Origin: Streptomyces purpureus
GTDB taxonomy: Bacteria > Actinomycetota > Actinomycetes > Streptomycetales > Streptomycetaceae
Length of the DNA: 35,347 nt
Reading direction: 5' to 3'
NCBI RefSeq assembly: GCF_014648195.1
Contig: NZ_BMQQ01000016.1
Span: 1 to 35,347, forward strand
The notes below the pieces were generated by a model that was not told the DNA's origin, did no database searches, and worked only from the letters and a program-made list of their open reading frames with translations. The position numbers were made by a program, and so were the translations under genes. This document shows, in pieces, positions 7,896 to 14,900 of the stretch (position 1 is the first letter of the stretch; every line of letters starts with the position of its first letter).

Positions 7896-8405
7896 TCAGT
7901 TGTGGACCCGGGACGCGATGCGCCGGGCCATGTCTTCCATCGCGTCAAGGACGGCCTGCTTGGCCTGGTTCTCGCGGCCCTCGAACGACTCGTCGAACCA
8001 GTGCCGCTTGCCGTACTGGGTGCGCCACGGCTCCCGGCCGTAGGTGAGGGTGCGCCATCCGCCGTCCCTGCGGTTGGTGCGCTTGGGCGCGTTGGGGAAG
8101 TGCCGCAGCCCTGGCGTCTTGAACGCCTTCACGCGGGCGCCGGTCCACCGGCCGCCGAGCTTGACCTCGGGCCTGATCTTCTTCGCGATCGCCGTACGCA
8201 GCCCGGGCGAGGACGTCGACAGGCCGGCCGACGACATGCCCATGATGCTGCTCTTGGCCTCGGCGGCCGCGGGCTTGAGAGCATCGCGCATGTTCTTCGC
8301 GAGCTCCTTGCGCAGCGCCTTGGCGTCGGCCTGCTGTCGGATGGCACGCACCAGGGAGTCGAGTCCCTCGTGCGTGCACTCCAGCTCGAACGGCGGCCCG
8401 GCCAT
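7896..8405 (-). CDS. HK97 gp10-like head-tail joining (neck) protein
   Basis: 169 residues from ATG 8405, which overlaps the preceding gene's TAA by one base. The N-terminal helix (MAGPPFELECTHEGLDSLVRAIRQQAD, KALRKELAKNMRDALKPAAAEAK) and the basic, aromatic C-terminal half (RRDGGWRTLTYGREPW, YGKRHWFDESF, then a long terminal helix) fit the HK97 gp10-like family of tail-completion/neck proteins. These act at the head-tail joint or tail terminator ring. In HK97 the homologue lies before the tube gene; here it lies after two tube-like genes, a mild change of order. The assignment is a family inference. Confidence 0.6.
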   Translation of the reverse strand: MAGPPFELECTHEGLDSLVRAIRQQADAKALRKELAKNMRDALKPAAAEAKSSIMGMSSAGLSTSSPGLRTAIAKKIRPEVKLGGRWTGARVKAFKTPGLRHFPNAPKRTNRRDGGWRTLTYGREPWRTQYGKRHWFDESFEGRENQAKQAVLDAMEDMARRIASRVHN

Positions 8406-8815
8406 TAGGCGGTTGCCCTCACCACGGCTCCCGATGTCGGGTAGCTGACCGACACCGACGCTTCGTCGCCGACGCTGCCCTCGATCGGGTTCCAGGCGTT
8501 GATCAGGACGCTGCCGGAGTACGACGGGTTCGACGCGCCCACTGCGGACTGGTCGGCGCGGACGACGAACGGGACGACGGTGCCGAGCAGCGGCCACATG
8601 ATCGAGTCGATCTCGGTTGCGGCTACGTCCTGGAGGAACTCCAGCCCGAGTTCACCCGACTTGAGACCGCCGATGACTTCCTTCCACCCGAGGCTGGCGT
8701 AGGTGGTGACGTCCTTGTCCTCCACCTCGACCGACACCTCGGCCTTGCGCGTGTACTCGGACAGGTCCGTCCCGTTGAGGGAGAGGAACTGAGCGAGCAG
8801 GACCATCTTGGGCAT
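8405..8815 (-). CDS. Tail tube-like protein, short paralogue
   Basis: 136 residues from ATG 8815. Its first 60 residues match those of the next gene upstream: EDKDVTTYASLGWKEVIGG here against EDKDVTNYRSNGWKEVLAG there, with LSLNGTDLSEYTRKAEVSVEVE against LFAVGADLSGASNKIELSAEHE. The D-V-T-x-Y...GWKE motif is typical of actinophage major tail tube proteins. The rest is beta-rich (VLINAWNPIEGSVGDEASVSV), a tube-like sandwich. One copy may form the tube while the other caps or decorates it. A hairpin lies between the two genes (8849-8870), which may adjust their ratio. Confidence 0.7.
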   Translation of the reverse strand: MPKMVLLAQFLSLNGTDLSEYTRKAEVSVEVEDKDVTTYASLGWKEVIGGLKSGELGLEFLQDVAATEIDSIMWPLLGTVVPFVVRADQSAVGASNPSYSGSVLINAWNPIEGSVGDEASVSVSYPTSGAVVRATA

Positions 8816-8848
8816 GGCGGGGTACCCCTTTCTGGGCACGACGAACAG

Positions 8849-8870
8849 CCCGGGACCGGGTGGTCTCGGG
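8849..8870 (-). terminator. Hairpin between tube-like genes
   Basis: CCCGGGACC (8849-8857) pairs with GGTCTCGGG (8862-8870), with one mismatch and a 4-base loop. There is no T-run. It could be a partial terminator or an mRNA-stabilising stem after the larger tube-like gene. Confidence 0.35.
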
Positions 8871-8891
8871 TTCCGGGGGAAGGACTGGGGC

Positions 8892-9629
8892 TTACCGCAC
8901 GCCCAACGACACTGCGAACATGAAGCTGGGTGACGTGCCGGAGATGGTCCAGGCGACCCGGTAGTGCGTGTCGGTGATCGCCGACCCGTCGGTGCGAAGG
9001 ATCTCCCCGCCAGCCGCAGTGGCTGCCCCGAACGTGAGCTGGGTGGTGGGCGACGCCATGCCCGCCGCGTCGTCAGACTCAATCCGCACGGTGATCGTCG
9101 GCGTGTCGGTGCCTGCCACGGACAGGACATGGAGCGCGGCGTACAGCCGCTGCCCCGCAGCGACGGCACCCAGCTCCAGGGCGGTGCCGGTGCCGGTCAC
9201 CGTGCGGGCCATTCCGGGCGGGTGCGCGATCTGGCCGCGCACCATCGGCCACGACGACTTCACCATGCCGGACCACGGCGCGACCTCGCCGACCGCGTCG
9301 CCGAACTTGAAGTCGGCGCGCATCCCCTTGGCGAAGTACGCCAGCGCCCCGACGACCGAATCGTTCGGGCACACGGTGTACGGGCCGAGGCCGCCGAGGT
9401 CGGCCCACGAGGCGTCGTCGACGAGCGACGGGTCACCCGCCTCCCACTGTCCCTCGCCCGCGATCTCGGCAGAGCCGATTCCGGCGAGGACTTCCTTCCA
9501 CCCGTTCGAGCGGTAGTTCGTGACGTCCTTGTCCTCGTGCTCAGCCGAGAGTTCGATCTTGTTGGACGCCCCGGAAAGGTCGGCGCCCACCGCGAACAGG
9601 CGGCAGTCGAGCAGGATTTGCTTCGCCAT
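8892..9629 (-). CDS. Major tail tube-like protein, long paralogue
   Basis: 245 residues from ATG 9629, overlapping the previous gene's TAA by one base, with GAGAGGGGAG as ribosome site. The N-terminal half carries the tube signature EDKDVTNYRSNGWKE and continues GDAVGEVAPWSGMVKSS. The C-terminal 110 residues (GTGTALELGAVAAGQRLYAALHV ... VRIESDD ... HYRVAWTISGTSPSFMFAV) form an extra beta-sandwich that looks like an Ig-like or carbohydrate-binding surface domain found on some phage tail tubes. Size and place point to the main tube subunit. The downstream 136-residue gene is its truncated paralogue. Confidence 0.75.
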   Translation of the reverse strand: MAKQILLDCRLFAVGADLSGASNKIELSAEHEDKDVTNYRSNGWKEVLAGIGSAEIAGEGQWEAGDPSLVDDASWADLGGLGPYTVCPNDSVVGALAYFAKGMRADFKFGDAVGEVAPWSGMVKSSWPMVRGQIAHPPGMARTVTGTGTALELGAVAAGQRLYAALHVLSVAGTDTPTITVRIESDDAAGMASPTTQLTFGAATAAGGEILRTDGSAITDTHYRVAWTISGTSPSFMFAVSLGVR

Positions 9630-10078
9630 TACGCGCTCCCCTCTCCAATGATCTTGATGATCAGTTCGGCGCCCACGTACTGGATGCCCTGATGCTCGTA
9701 CCAGCGGTAGCCCTGCACCCGCATCACATGCAGGTCGTGCGCCAGGCCGCCGAGCGCGAACTCGCCCGGGGCGCCCCGCGCCGCCTCGATCGCCGCCTTC
9801 AGCGACGCAGGCCCGGCGCCCGACAGCATCCGGTCGAGGGTGCGCTGCGCCGACCGGTCATCGGCGCGGCCCACCAGCACACGGCACGTGAGCTCAACCT
9901 CGTCGAGGCTGCGGCGCATCGCTTTGTCGAACTCGACGGCGTACTCGCCGGCGAAGAAGTGCGGCGGAGTGATCGAGTCGGGGGTGTACCCGCTGCACGT
10001 CAACTTGCCCACCCCGTCGGGCAGGACGACAGCACGGGCAGCGTCGGCGATCGCCTCACGCACGGCAGACATGTCCAC
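9629..10078 (-). CDS. Head-tail joining / tail terminator-type protein
   Basis: 149 residues from GTG 10078 (AAGGGGG five bases upstream); ATG 10072 is an alternative two codons in. The sequence opens with a helix (MDMSAVREAIADAARAVV) and contains CRVLVGRADDRSAQRTLDRML and SLKAAIEAARG, then a beta strand ending YVGAELIIKIIGEGSA. The helix plus alternating strands, about 150 residues, and the place between the connector and tube genes are typical of tail terminator or neck proteins of HK97-like siphophages, which cap the tail and join it to the head. I rely mainly on gene order. Confidence 0.55.
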   Translation of the reverse strand: MDMSAVREAIADAARAVVLPDGVGKLTCSGYTPDSITPPHFFAGEYAVEFDKAMRRSLDEVELTCRVLVGRADDRSAQRTLDRMLSGAGPASLKAAIEAARGAPGEFALGGLAHDLHVMRVQGYRWYEHQGIQYVGAELIIKIIGEGSA

Positions 10079-10088
10079 GGCCGCCCCC

Positions 10089-10682
10089 TTATCCGAACCC
10101 GGGCAGGATGAAGTGCTCGATCAGCGCCCACACATCGGGGTCCCGGCGAGACACACGCACGACGCCCCACTCCGCGCTGCCGGTGACACCCTCGGGGGAG
10201 TCCTTCCGCTTGAACAGGCGCGCGGCCTGGATGAGCGCGGCCTGCTCGATCTCGTCGGGCACGGCCGGCCAGCCCCAGGCCGCGGTAACGCGCACGCGGG
10301 TTGCGCCACTGCCCCAGCCGCCGGACGGGCGGAGCAGGAACGTGATCGGGCGGCCGCGCACGAGCGCGTTGTCCGGGCCGGTCTCGTAGTCCGTGGTCGC
10401 CGTCCAGGAGCTGCCGGATCCGGTCTCTACCAGCGTCGGTGCGGCGCCGAGGTCGTCCAGGAGCAAGCGCGTCCCGCTGGCGTCGCAGACGACGCGTCCG
10501 GCCGGGTTGAACACCCGGGCGGTGGGTTCGCCGTCCAGGAAGAACCGGCGGCCGGTCACACGGTCAATGCCGCGGGACGCTGCCGACAGTGCCTTGTTCA
10601 GCAGGTCGTCACGGCTGTTGTCGCCGACCTCCAGGTCCAGCATGGCCTTGAGGGTGGCGAGATTCGCGTACTCGTTGGCCAT
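10089..10682 (-). CDS. Head-tail connector (gp6/gp15-like adaptor)
   Basis: 197 residues from ATG 10682, with GAGGTG just upstream. The helical start (NLATLKAMLDLEVGDNSRDDLLNKALSAAS followed by RGIDRVTGRRFF) and the strand-rich middle (PITFLLRPSGGWGSGATRVRVTAAWGWPAVPDEIEQAALIQAARLFKRKDSPEGV) match the common phage adaptor pattern, in which TAxWG-P-IxxAxLxxAxRLFKRRxSP is a recurrent signature. These proteins form a 12-fold ring under the portal. Its place after the capsid genes fits. Confidence 0.75.
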   Translation of the reverse strand: MANEYANLATLKAMLDLEVGDNSRDDLLNKALSAASRGIDRVTGRRFFLDGEPTARVFNPAGRVVCDASGTRLLLDDLGAAPTLVETGSGSSWTATTDYETGPDNALVRGRPITFLLRPSGGWGSGATRVRVTAAWGWPAVPDEIEQAALIQAARLFKRKDSPEGVTGSAEWGVVRVSRRDPDVWALIEHFILPGFG

Positions 10683-10688
10683 GACACC

Positions 10689-10979
10689 TCACTCCCGGAC
10701 GATGTTGCCTTCGCCGTCGCGGGGAAGACGTGGTCGACCCCGGCGCTTCTCCGCCGGCGGGGCGGTGGTCTCGGCGGCCGGGACCTCGGTGGTCTCGGCC
10801 GGCGGGGCGGTGGTCTGTTCGACCTCCACGACGGGTTCGGGTTCGGTGACGGGCTCGGCGATCCCCGACGCGCACAGGTGCGCGGCCTCGGCGGTCGGCA
10901 GGTCTGCGATGTCCCCGCGCGGCGGCCAGGGCTGGCCGTTGCGGGTGCCGGACATGTCGACCGTCATGCGGATACGCAT
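10689..10979 (-). CDS. Small head-region protein with AT-hook-like tail
   Basis: 96 residues from ATG 10979 with a GGGAGG ribosome site. It starts MRIRMTVDMSGTRNGQPWPPRGD followed by DLPTAEAAHLCASGIAEPV, a layout seen in small proteins after the capsid gene in many actinophages. The middle is a low-complexity acidic/proline repeat (TTAPPAETTEVPAAETTAPPAEK) ending in KRRGRPRLP, an AT-hook-type minor-groove binding core. Such a tail might touch packaged DNA. Its function is unknown; a structural or connector accessory role is inferred from context. Confidence 0.65.
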   Translation of the reverse strand: MRIRMTVDMSGTRNGQPWPPRGDIADLPTAEAAHLCASGIAEPVTEPEPVVEVEQTTAPPAETTEVPAAETTAPPAEKRRGRPRLPRDGEGNIVRE

Positions 10980-10991
10980 TGTGTTCCTCCC

Positions 10992-11393
10992 TTACCGGCT
11001 GACCGGTGCGAAGCGCGGGCGGCCCAGGACGATCCCAGCGCTGAAGATCGCGCCGGTCGTCGCCCCGGTCGTGACGGCGACAACGCGCAGGTAGCGGCGG
11101 GTCGACAGCACACCGACCTCGTAGACGGTGTCGTCGTTCGCTTCGACCAGGGTGGGAGGCGAGCCCAGGAGCTGTGCCGCGGGAACGGCCTGCCAGTCCG
11201 TCGAGCCGTCCGCCGAGTCCTGGATGGCCACAGCATGGGAGCCATCGGTGACGGTGCCGGTCGACACGAGCACGACGGCGTCCTGCATACCGCCGTTCAC
11301 GGCGCGGTCGACGGCCACGCCGCTGGCGGTCCCGTCGGTACGGGCGGCCGGCGACAGCGACCGCTTGAACAGCGTGGTGTTGTACGTGGACAC
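10992..11393 (-). CDS. Putative head decoration/structural protein
   Basis: 133 residues from GTG 11393 with GGAGACTCC just upstream. The sequence is made of short beta strands (DAVVLVSTGTVTDGSHAVAIQDS, YLRVVAVTTGATTGAIFSAG) and lacks charged helices, as expected for a small beta-sandwich. It follows the capsid gene after a strong hairpin, where siphoviruses often encode capsid decoration proteins. There is no recognisable enzymatic motif. Confidence 0.55.
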   Translation of the reverse strand: MSTYNTTLFKRSLSPAARTDGTASGVAVDRAVNGGMQDAVVLVSTGTVTDGSHAVAIQDSADGSTDWQAVPAAQLLGSPPTLVEANDDTVYEVGVLSTRRYLRVVAVTTGATTGAIFSAGIVLGRPRFAPVSR

Positions 11394-11412
11394 GGAGTCT
11401 CCAATCCGGACG

Positions 11413-11437
11413 GGGCGGGCCCACGCTGGGCCCGCCC
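11413..11437 (-). terminator. Strong hairpin after the major capsid gene
   Basis: Perfect 11-bp stem GGGCGGGCCCA (11413-11423) / TGGGCCCGCCC (11427-11437) with a 3-base loop, 14 bases past the capsid stop. There is no T-run, as is common in high-GC actinomycetes. It probably attenuates transcription so that capsid exceeds downstream products. Confidence 0.6.
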
Positions 11438-11450
11438 TGCCGCAGGTTCA

Positions 11451-12716
11451 TCAGGCGGTGCCGCCGGTGAACGTCTTGATGGCGCCGGTCAGGTCGACGA
11501 GCGCCGCGTCCGCACGCATCAGCGCCCGGAAGGTGACCAGGTCGTTACCGAAAGCGAACTCGTCGGACCGCTCGAAGCGCACGCCGCCAGCGAGGCGGAC
11601 GAAGTACTGCGAGAAGTCGCCGAAGAGCACCGACTCGGCGGACGCCCCGATCGCCGGCACGTTCGGGTCGGTCAGGACCGGCTTGCCGAGGATGGTGTCC
11701 GGCTGCCCGGCGATGACGGACGGCTGCCAGATGTACTGGCCCTCCGTGGTCTTGATCTTCCGGACCGCACCCGCGGTGCCATCCGCCATCATCCACCGGC
11801 ACGCCGAGGACATCCGGTACGGAGAGATCACCGAGTGGAACAGGGTGATGAGCAGGTCCGCACCCTCGCCCGCGTTGGACTGGTCACCGAAGCCACCAAC
11901 CGGGGTCGCCGCGTTCGGACCCGTCGCACCGGCGGACGCGTCGGTAACGACACCGCGCGGCTTGGACGAGCCGTCACCGGTGATGGCATGCGCCCCGAAG
12001 GCGTTGCCGAGGGCGCGCCCGGCCTGCATCGCGAGGTAGCCCTCCAGGTCCACACCGGTGTCGGTGAGGAGCTCGCGGGACACCTGGATGAGCGTGCCGT
12101 ACTTGTACGCGCCGAGGCTGACCTGACCGAACGCCGGGTCGGACTCGCCGATCGAACCGGCCTCGGTCACGATCGCCGCGCTGGAGTGCGCGGTCGTCTT
12201 GGGGACCTGGATGACCTCGCCCGACGCGGTGTTCAGGACCGTGGCGCCGGCCTGCAGGATCGCCGACGTCTCGATCAGGTGGGCGACGAGCCGGTCGTAG
12301 AACGACGTCGGGACGGTCGCGCCTCCCGCGCCGGAGGACAGCTTCGACAGGTCACGGAAGTTGACCGGCCCGGTCGGGTTGACGTCGATGGCCCGCGGGC
12401 CTTCGCCGCGCAGGAACTGCCGCAGCTCGGCGTTCGCCCCGGTGTCCGGGCCGCCCTTGCCGTCTCCCTGCCGGTTGCGGGGCTCGCCGCGGAGCGCCGA
12501 CATCGCGTCCTCGGCGTCCTTCGCCCGCTGCTCGCCGTCCAGGACGGCCTTGATACGGACGTCGAGCGCGTCGAGCTCGCTGTTGAGCGCTACCCAAGTC
12601 TTCTCCTCCTCGCCGGAGAACGCACGGTTCTCGTCGGCCGCACGGTCGGCGAGTTCCTTCGCCTGCTCCCATACGTTGAGGCGCCGCTCGCGCAGCTTCT
12701 TCGCCACTTCGGACAT
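11451..12716 (-). CDS. HK97-type major capsid protein
   Basis: 421 residues from ATG 12716 (GGGAGC six bases upstream). The first ~100 residues are a charged coiled coil (KKLRERRLNVWEQAKELADRA, ELDALDVRIKAVLDGEQRAKD), the delta/scaffold domain normally removed by the protease. The mature part has HK97-fold signatures: GGATVPTSFYDRLVAHL, VIQVPKTTAHSSAAIV, EAGSIGESDPAFGQVSLGAYKYGTLIQVSRELLTD, ALGNAFGAHAITGDGSSKPRG, and VLFGDFSQYFVRLAGGVRFERSDE. Together with the portal and protease just upstream this forms the classic HK97 head cassette. An RNA stem in the leader (12723-12752) contains the ribosome site. Confidence 0.92.
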   Translation of the reverse strand: MSEVAKKLRERRLNVWEQAKELADRAADENRAFSGEEEKTWVALNSELDALDVRIKAVLDGEQRAKDAEDAMSALRGEPRNRQGDGKGGPDTGANAELRQFLRGEGPRAIDVNPTGPVNFRDLSKLSSGAGGATVPTSFYDRLVAHLIETSAILQAGATVLNTASGEVIQVPKTTAHSSAAIVTEAGSIGESDPAFGQVSLGAYKYGTLIQVSRELLTDTGVDLEGYLAMQAGRALGNAFGAHAITGDGSSKPRGVVTDASAGATGPNAATPVGGFGDQSNAGEGADLLITLFHSVISPYRMSSACRWMMADGTAGAVRKIKTTEGQYIWQPSVIAGQPDTILGKPVLTDPNVPAIGASAESVLFGDFSQYFVRLAGGVRFERSDEFAFGNDLVTFRALMRADAALVDLTGAIKTFTGGTA

Positions 12717-12722
12717 GGAAAT

Positions 12723-12752
12723 GCTCCCGTCGGGATGAATCCGAACGGGAGC
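12723..12752 (-). promoter_or_regulatory. Leader stem-loop containing the capsid ribosome site
   Basis: GCTCCCGT (12723-12730) and ACGGGAGC (12745-12752) form a perfect 8-bp stem with a 14-base loop. On the transcript the GGGAGC arm, six bases before ATG 12716, is the capsid Shine-Dalgarno sequence, so the stem could gate capsid translation. Confidence 0.5.
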
Positions 12753-12862
12753 CCACGACGCCCCGCACCAGGTTCTGGTGCCTGCGGCCGACGCGTGCTG
12801 CAATCGGCGGTCGTCTGATCACTGCTCCGTGCTGTACGTGCCGACGGGGTGTCCAATCGGCA

Positions 12863-12899
12863 GGCCCGGCCGGTTGCCGGGCCCCCGCCGCTAGGCGGG
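12863..12899 (-). terminator. Tandem hairpins between protease and capsid genes
   Basis: GGCCCGGC (12863-12870)/GCCGGGCC (12876-12883) and CCCGCC (12884-12889)/GGCGGG (12894-12899) are adjacent stems in the 211-base gap before the capsid gene. They may be a terminator followed by a separate capsid promoter, or RNA stabilisers. I see no clear gene in this gap. Confidence 0.45.
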
Positions 12900-12927
12900 C
12901 GTACCTTGTGCTCATTGTGCCCCACGC

Positions 12928-13599
12928 TCAGGCGTAGGGGTCGCTCTTCCGGGCGAGCAGCTGCATACGGGCCGCCGCGCCGTAGCTGGTCTTCTCCTGC
13001 ACCTTCGGCTTGCCCGTGGTGCGGTCGGTGCGGACGAAGAAGCGACGCAGCTCGTCCTCGTCGGCGAGCTTGCGCACCTCCTCGAAGTCCGCGCCCATGT
13101 GGCGGGCCAGCGACCGCAGGCCGGCCGTCGAGTCGGGGTACGCCGGAATGTTGACCGGGGCGACGTCGACGAGCTGGACGCGGAGCAGGGTCCGCATCGG
13201 GAATCCCTGATCGGTGGTGCCCCACTCGTCCTCGATGGTGCGGAACGCGAACGACGACTTGCGGACGTCACCGCGCTGCACGAGTTCGAGAATGTCGGCG
13301 CGCGCCTTCGGCGGATCGACCTCGTAGTCGAGGCCGGTCCCGTCCACCATCAGCCGCAGCGTCCCGGACCCGGTGGACCCGAGCAGCATGTTGTCATCGT
13401 GGTTGTAGCGGGCGATGACGTCCGGCCAGCCGTCGCCGCGGGACGCGTTGAACGCGCCGGCGTCGACGACCTCGACGAACCCGCCAAGGTTCGACGACTG
13501 CCGGTTGAACTTGGCGGCGTACCCGCCGATGGTCTTCTTGTCGGTCTGGGCCCGCAGCTCGACGGGCACCTTGGTGTAGCGCCGCTCGGTGTCGGTCAC
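12928..13599 (-). CDS. HK97-family prohead protease
   Basis: 223 residues from GTG 13599, with GGAGG five bases upstream. It shows the U35 family pattern: a GGYAAKFNRQS strand near residue 25, ARYNHDDNMLLGSTGSGTLRL around the catalytic His (H67), VRKSSFAFR with the serine nucleophile (S115 or S116), and E123 in the following acidic segment. The family enzyme degrades or trims the scaffold domain of the capsid protein during prohead maturation. It lies between portal and capsid, 10 bases after the portal stop, which is the standard order. Confidence 0.92.
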   Translation of the reverse strand: MTDTERRYTKVPVELRAQTDKKTIGGYAAKFNRQSSNLGGFVEVVDAGAFNASRGDGWPDVIARYNHDDNMLLGSTGSGTLRLMVDGTGLDYEVDPPKARADILELVQRGDVRKSSFAFRTIEDEWGTTDQGFPMRTLLRVQLVDVAPVNIPAYPDSTAGLRSLARHMGADFEEVRKLADEDELRRFFVRTDRTTGKPKVQEKTSYGAAARMQLLARKSDPYA

Positions 13600-13609
13600 C
13601 GGGGCCTCC

Positions 13610-14890
13610 TCACTCAGATGGGGTTGGGTCGCCCGCAGGCACTGCATCGGGCTCGGATTCCGCCGCGGCCAGGAGGGCCACGGGCAGGTAGTCCTCGCCG
13701 TGCTGCCCGGGCGGCAGCGGCGGCAGGTCTTCGATCGCACGGACCTCGTCGCGGTTGCGCCAGCCGTCGCGCAGCGCGGTGGAGTGCGCCTGGTAGCGGG
13801 TCATCAGGTCGACGCGGATCATCGCATCGACGTTGAAGCGGACGAACTCACGGCCCGGCATCAGCGCGGACAGCTTCGCCTCCAAGCGGGACAGCCACGG
13901 CCGCAGCGTGAACCCGACGAAGTTGATCGCGTTCTGCTCCACGTTGGCGTACGTCATGCTGCCGCCGGAGTCCCCGCCCACCATCTCCGGCGGCACGCCG
14001 TAGATCGCCGCGATCTGTGACGCGTTGAGCTGCATGGTCTGGATGAACTGGCTTTCCTCGGGGCTGACCTTCAGCGCCTCGAAGTCCCAGTCCGAGCCGA
14101 GCACAAGCGGCTTGCGCGAGCGGATCCGCGCCGACAGCCGGTCGGAAATCTCCGCCGACTCGTCCGGGTTGATCGTCTTCCCGGAGTTCTTCAGCACCGA
14201 CGGCGGGGTGCCGCCGTTGTCGAACCAGGACAGCCCGTACTCCGTGGCCGACAGGCCCACACCGATGGTGTGGGCGAAGTGCGACACCGGAGACAGGCCC
14301 ACCACCTTGCCCGGCATGACCACCCACGGAATGTGGACGATCTGCTCGCGCGGCACCTCGACGCCCTGCCAGTAGAAGATCGGCAGCGTCGGGCGCAGCT
14401 CGTCGACCCACACGTCGTCCGGGTTCAGCCACTCGATCGACGTCGGGAACCCGAACGCATCCCGCTGCGTGATCAGCCCGTACGCGTTGCCGCGCAGGGC
14501 CAGCGACACCACGGCCTTGTGAAGCCACTCGAACAGGTTGTCCCGCGCGGCCGGCGCGAAAAGCAGCGACGGAACGAACGTCAGCATCTCCCGCGACGCA
14601 CCGTTCTTCCGGTACGTCTGCACCGGCAGCGACGCGATCGAGTCGGCGAGGATCCGCACGCACGCGAACACGGGCACCAGCGACATCGCTCGCGCTGCCG
14701 TAGTCGATGACGAGGCCGACCCGCCCCCGCCGAGCCACGGCAGGGACGTGATCGCCCTCTTGCTGACGCCACCCATCCACCGGAACGACGCCACCAGCGC
14801 CCGCCCCATGCGCCGCCACCCGCCGCGCTCCGTCGGCGGAGCGCCGCCCGGGTACCACACCCCATCGGGGCCGAGAGTCGGGCCCACCAC
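13610..14890 (-). CDS. HK97-type portal protein
   Basis: 426 residues from GTG 14890 (GAGGAGG upstream; a second GTG at 14887 is possible). Portal-family features include AMSLVPVFACVRILADSIASLPVQTYRK (residues 67-94), LLFAPAARDNLFEWLHKAVVSLALRGNAY, IEWLNPDDVW, EQIVHIPWVVMPGKVVGLSPVSHFAHTIG, and the C-terminal PPEMVGGDSGGSMTYANVEQNAINFVGFTLRPWLSRLEAKLS. The portal is the dodecameric DNA entry ring and terminase docking site. It sits 10 bases after the large terminase stop, and the C-terminus ends in an Ala/Glu/Asp-rich tail. Confidence 0.93.
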   Translation of the reverse strand: MVGPTLGPDGVWYPGGAPPTERGGWRRMGRALVASFRWMGGVSKRAITSLPWLGGGGSASSSTTAARAMSLVPVFACVRILADSIASLPVQTYRKNGASREMLTFVPSLLFAPAARDNLFEWLHKAVVSLALRGNAYGLITQRDAFGFPTSIEWLNPDDVWVDELRPTLPIFYWQGVEVPREQIVHIPWVVMPGKVVGLSPVSHFAHTIGVGLSATEYGLSWFDNGGTPPSVLKNSGKTINPDESAEISDRLSARIRSRKPLVLGSDWDFEALKVSPEESQFIQTMQLNASQIAAIYGVPPEMVGGDSGGSMTYANVEQNAINFVGFTLRPWLSRLEAKLSALMPGREFVRFNVDAMIRVDLMTRYQAHSTALRDGWRNRDEVRAIEDLPPLPPGQHGEDYLPVALLAAAESEPDAVPAGDPTPSE

Positions 14891-14900
14891 AGATCCCTCC

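Noticed and set aside
9840..12818. 992-codon plus-strand open frame
   Set aside because: Antisense to the connector and capsid genes, which have clear family signatures; this frame has none.
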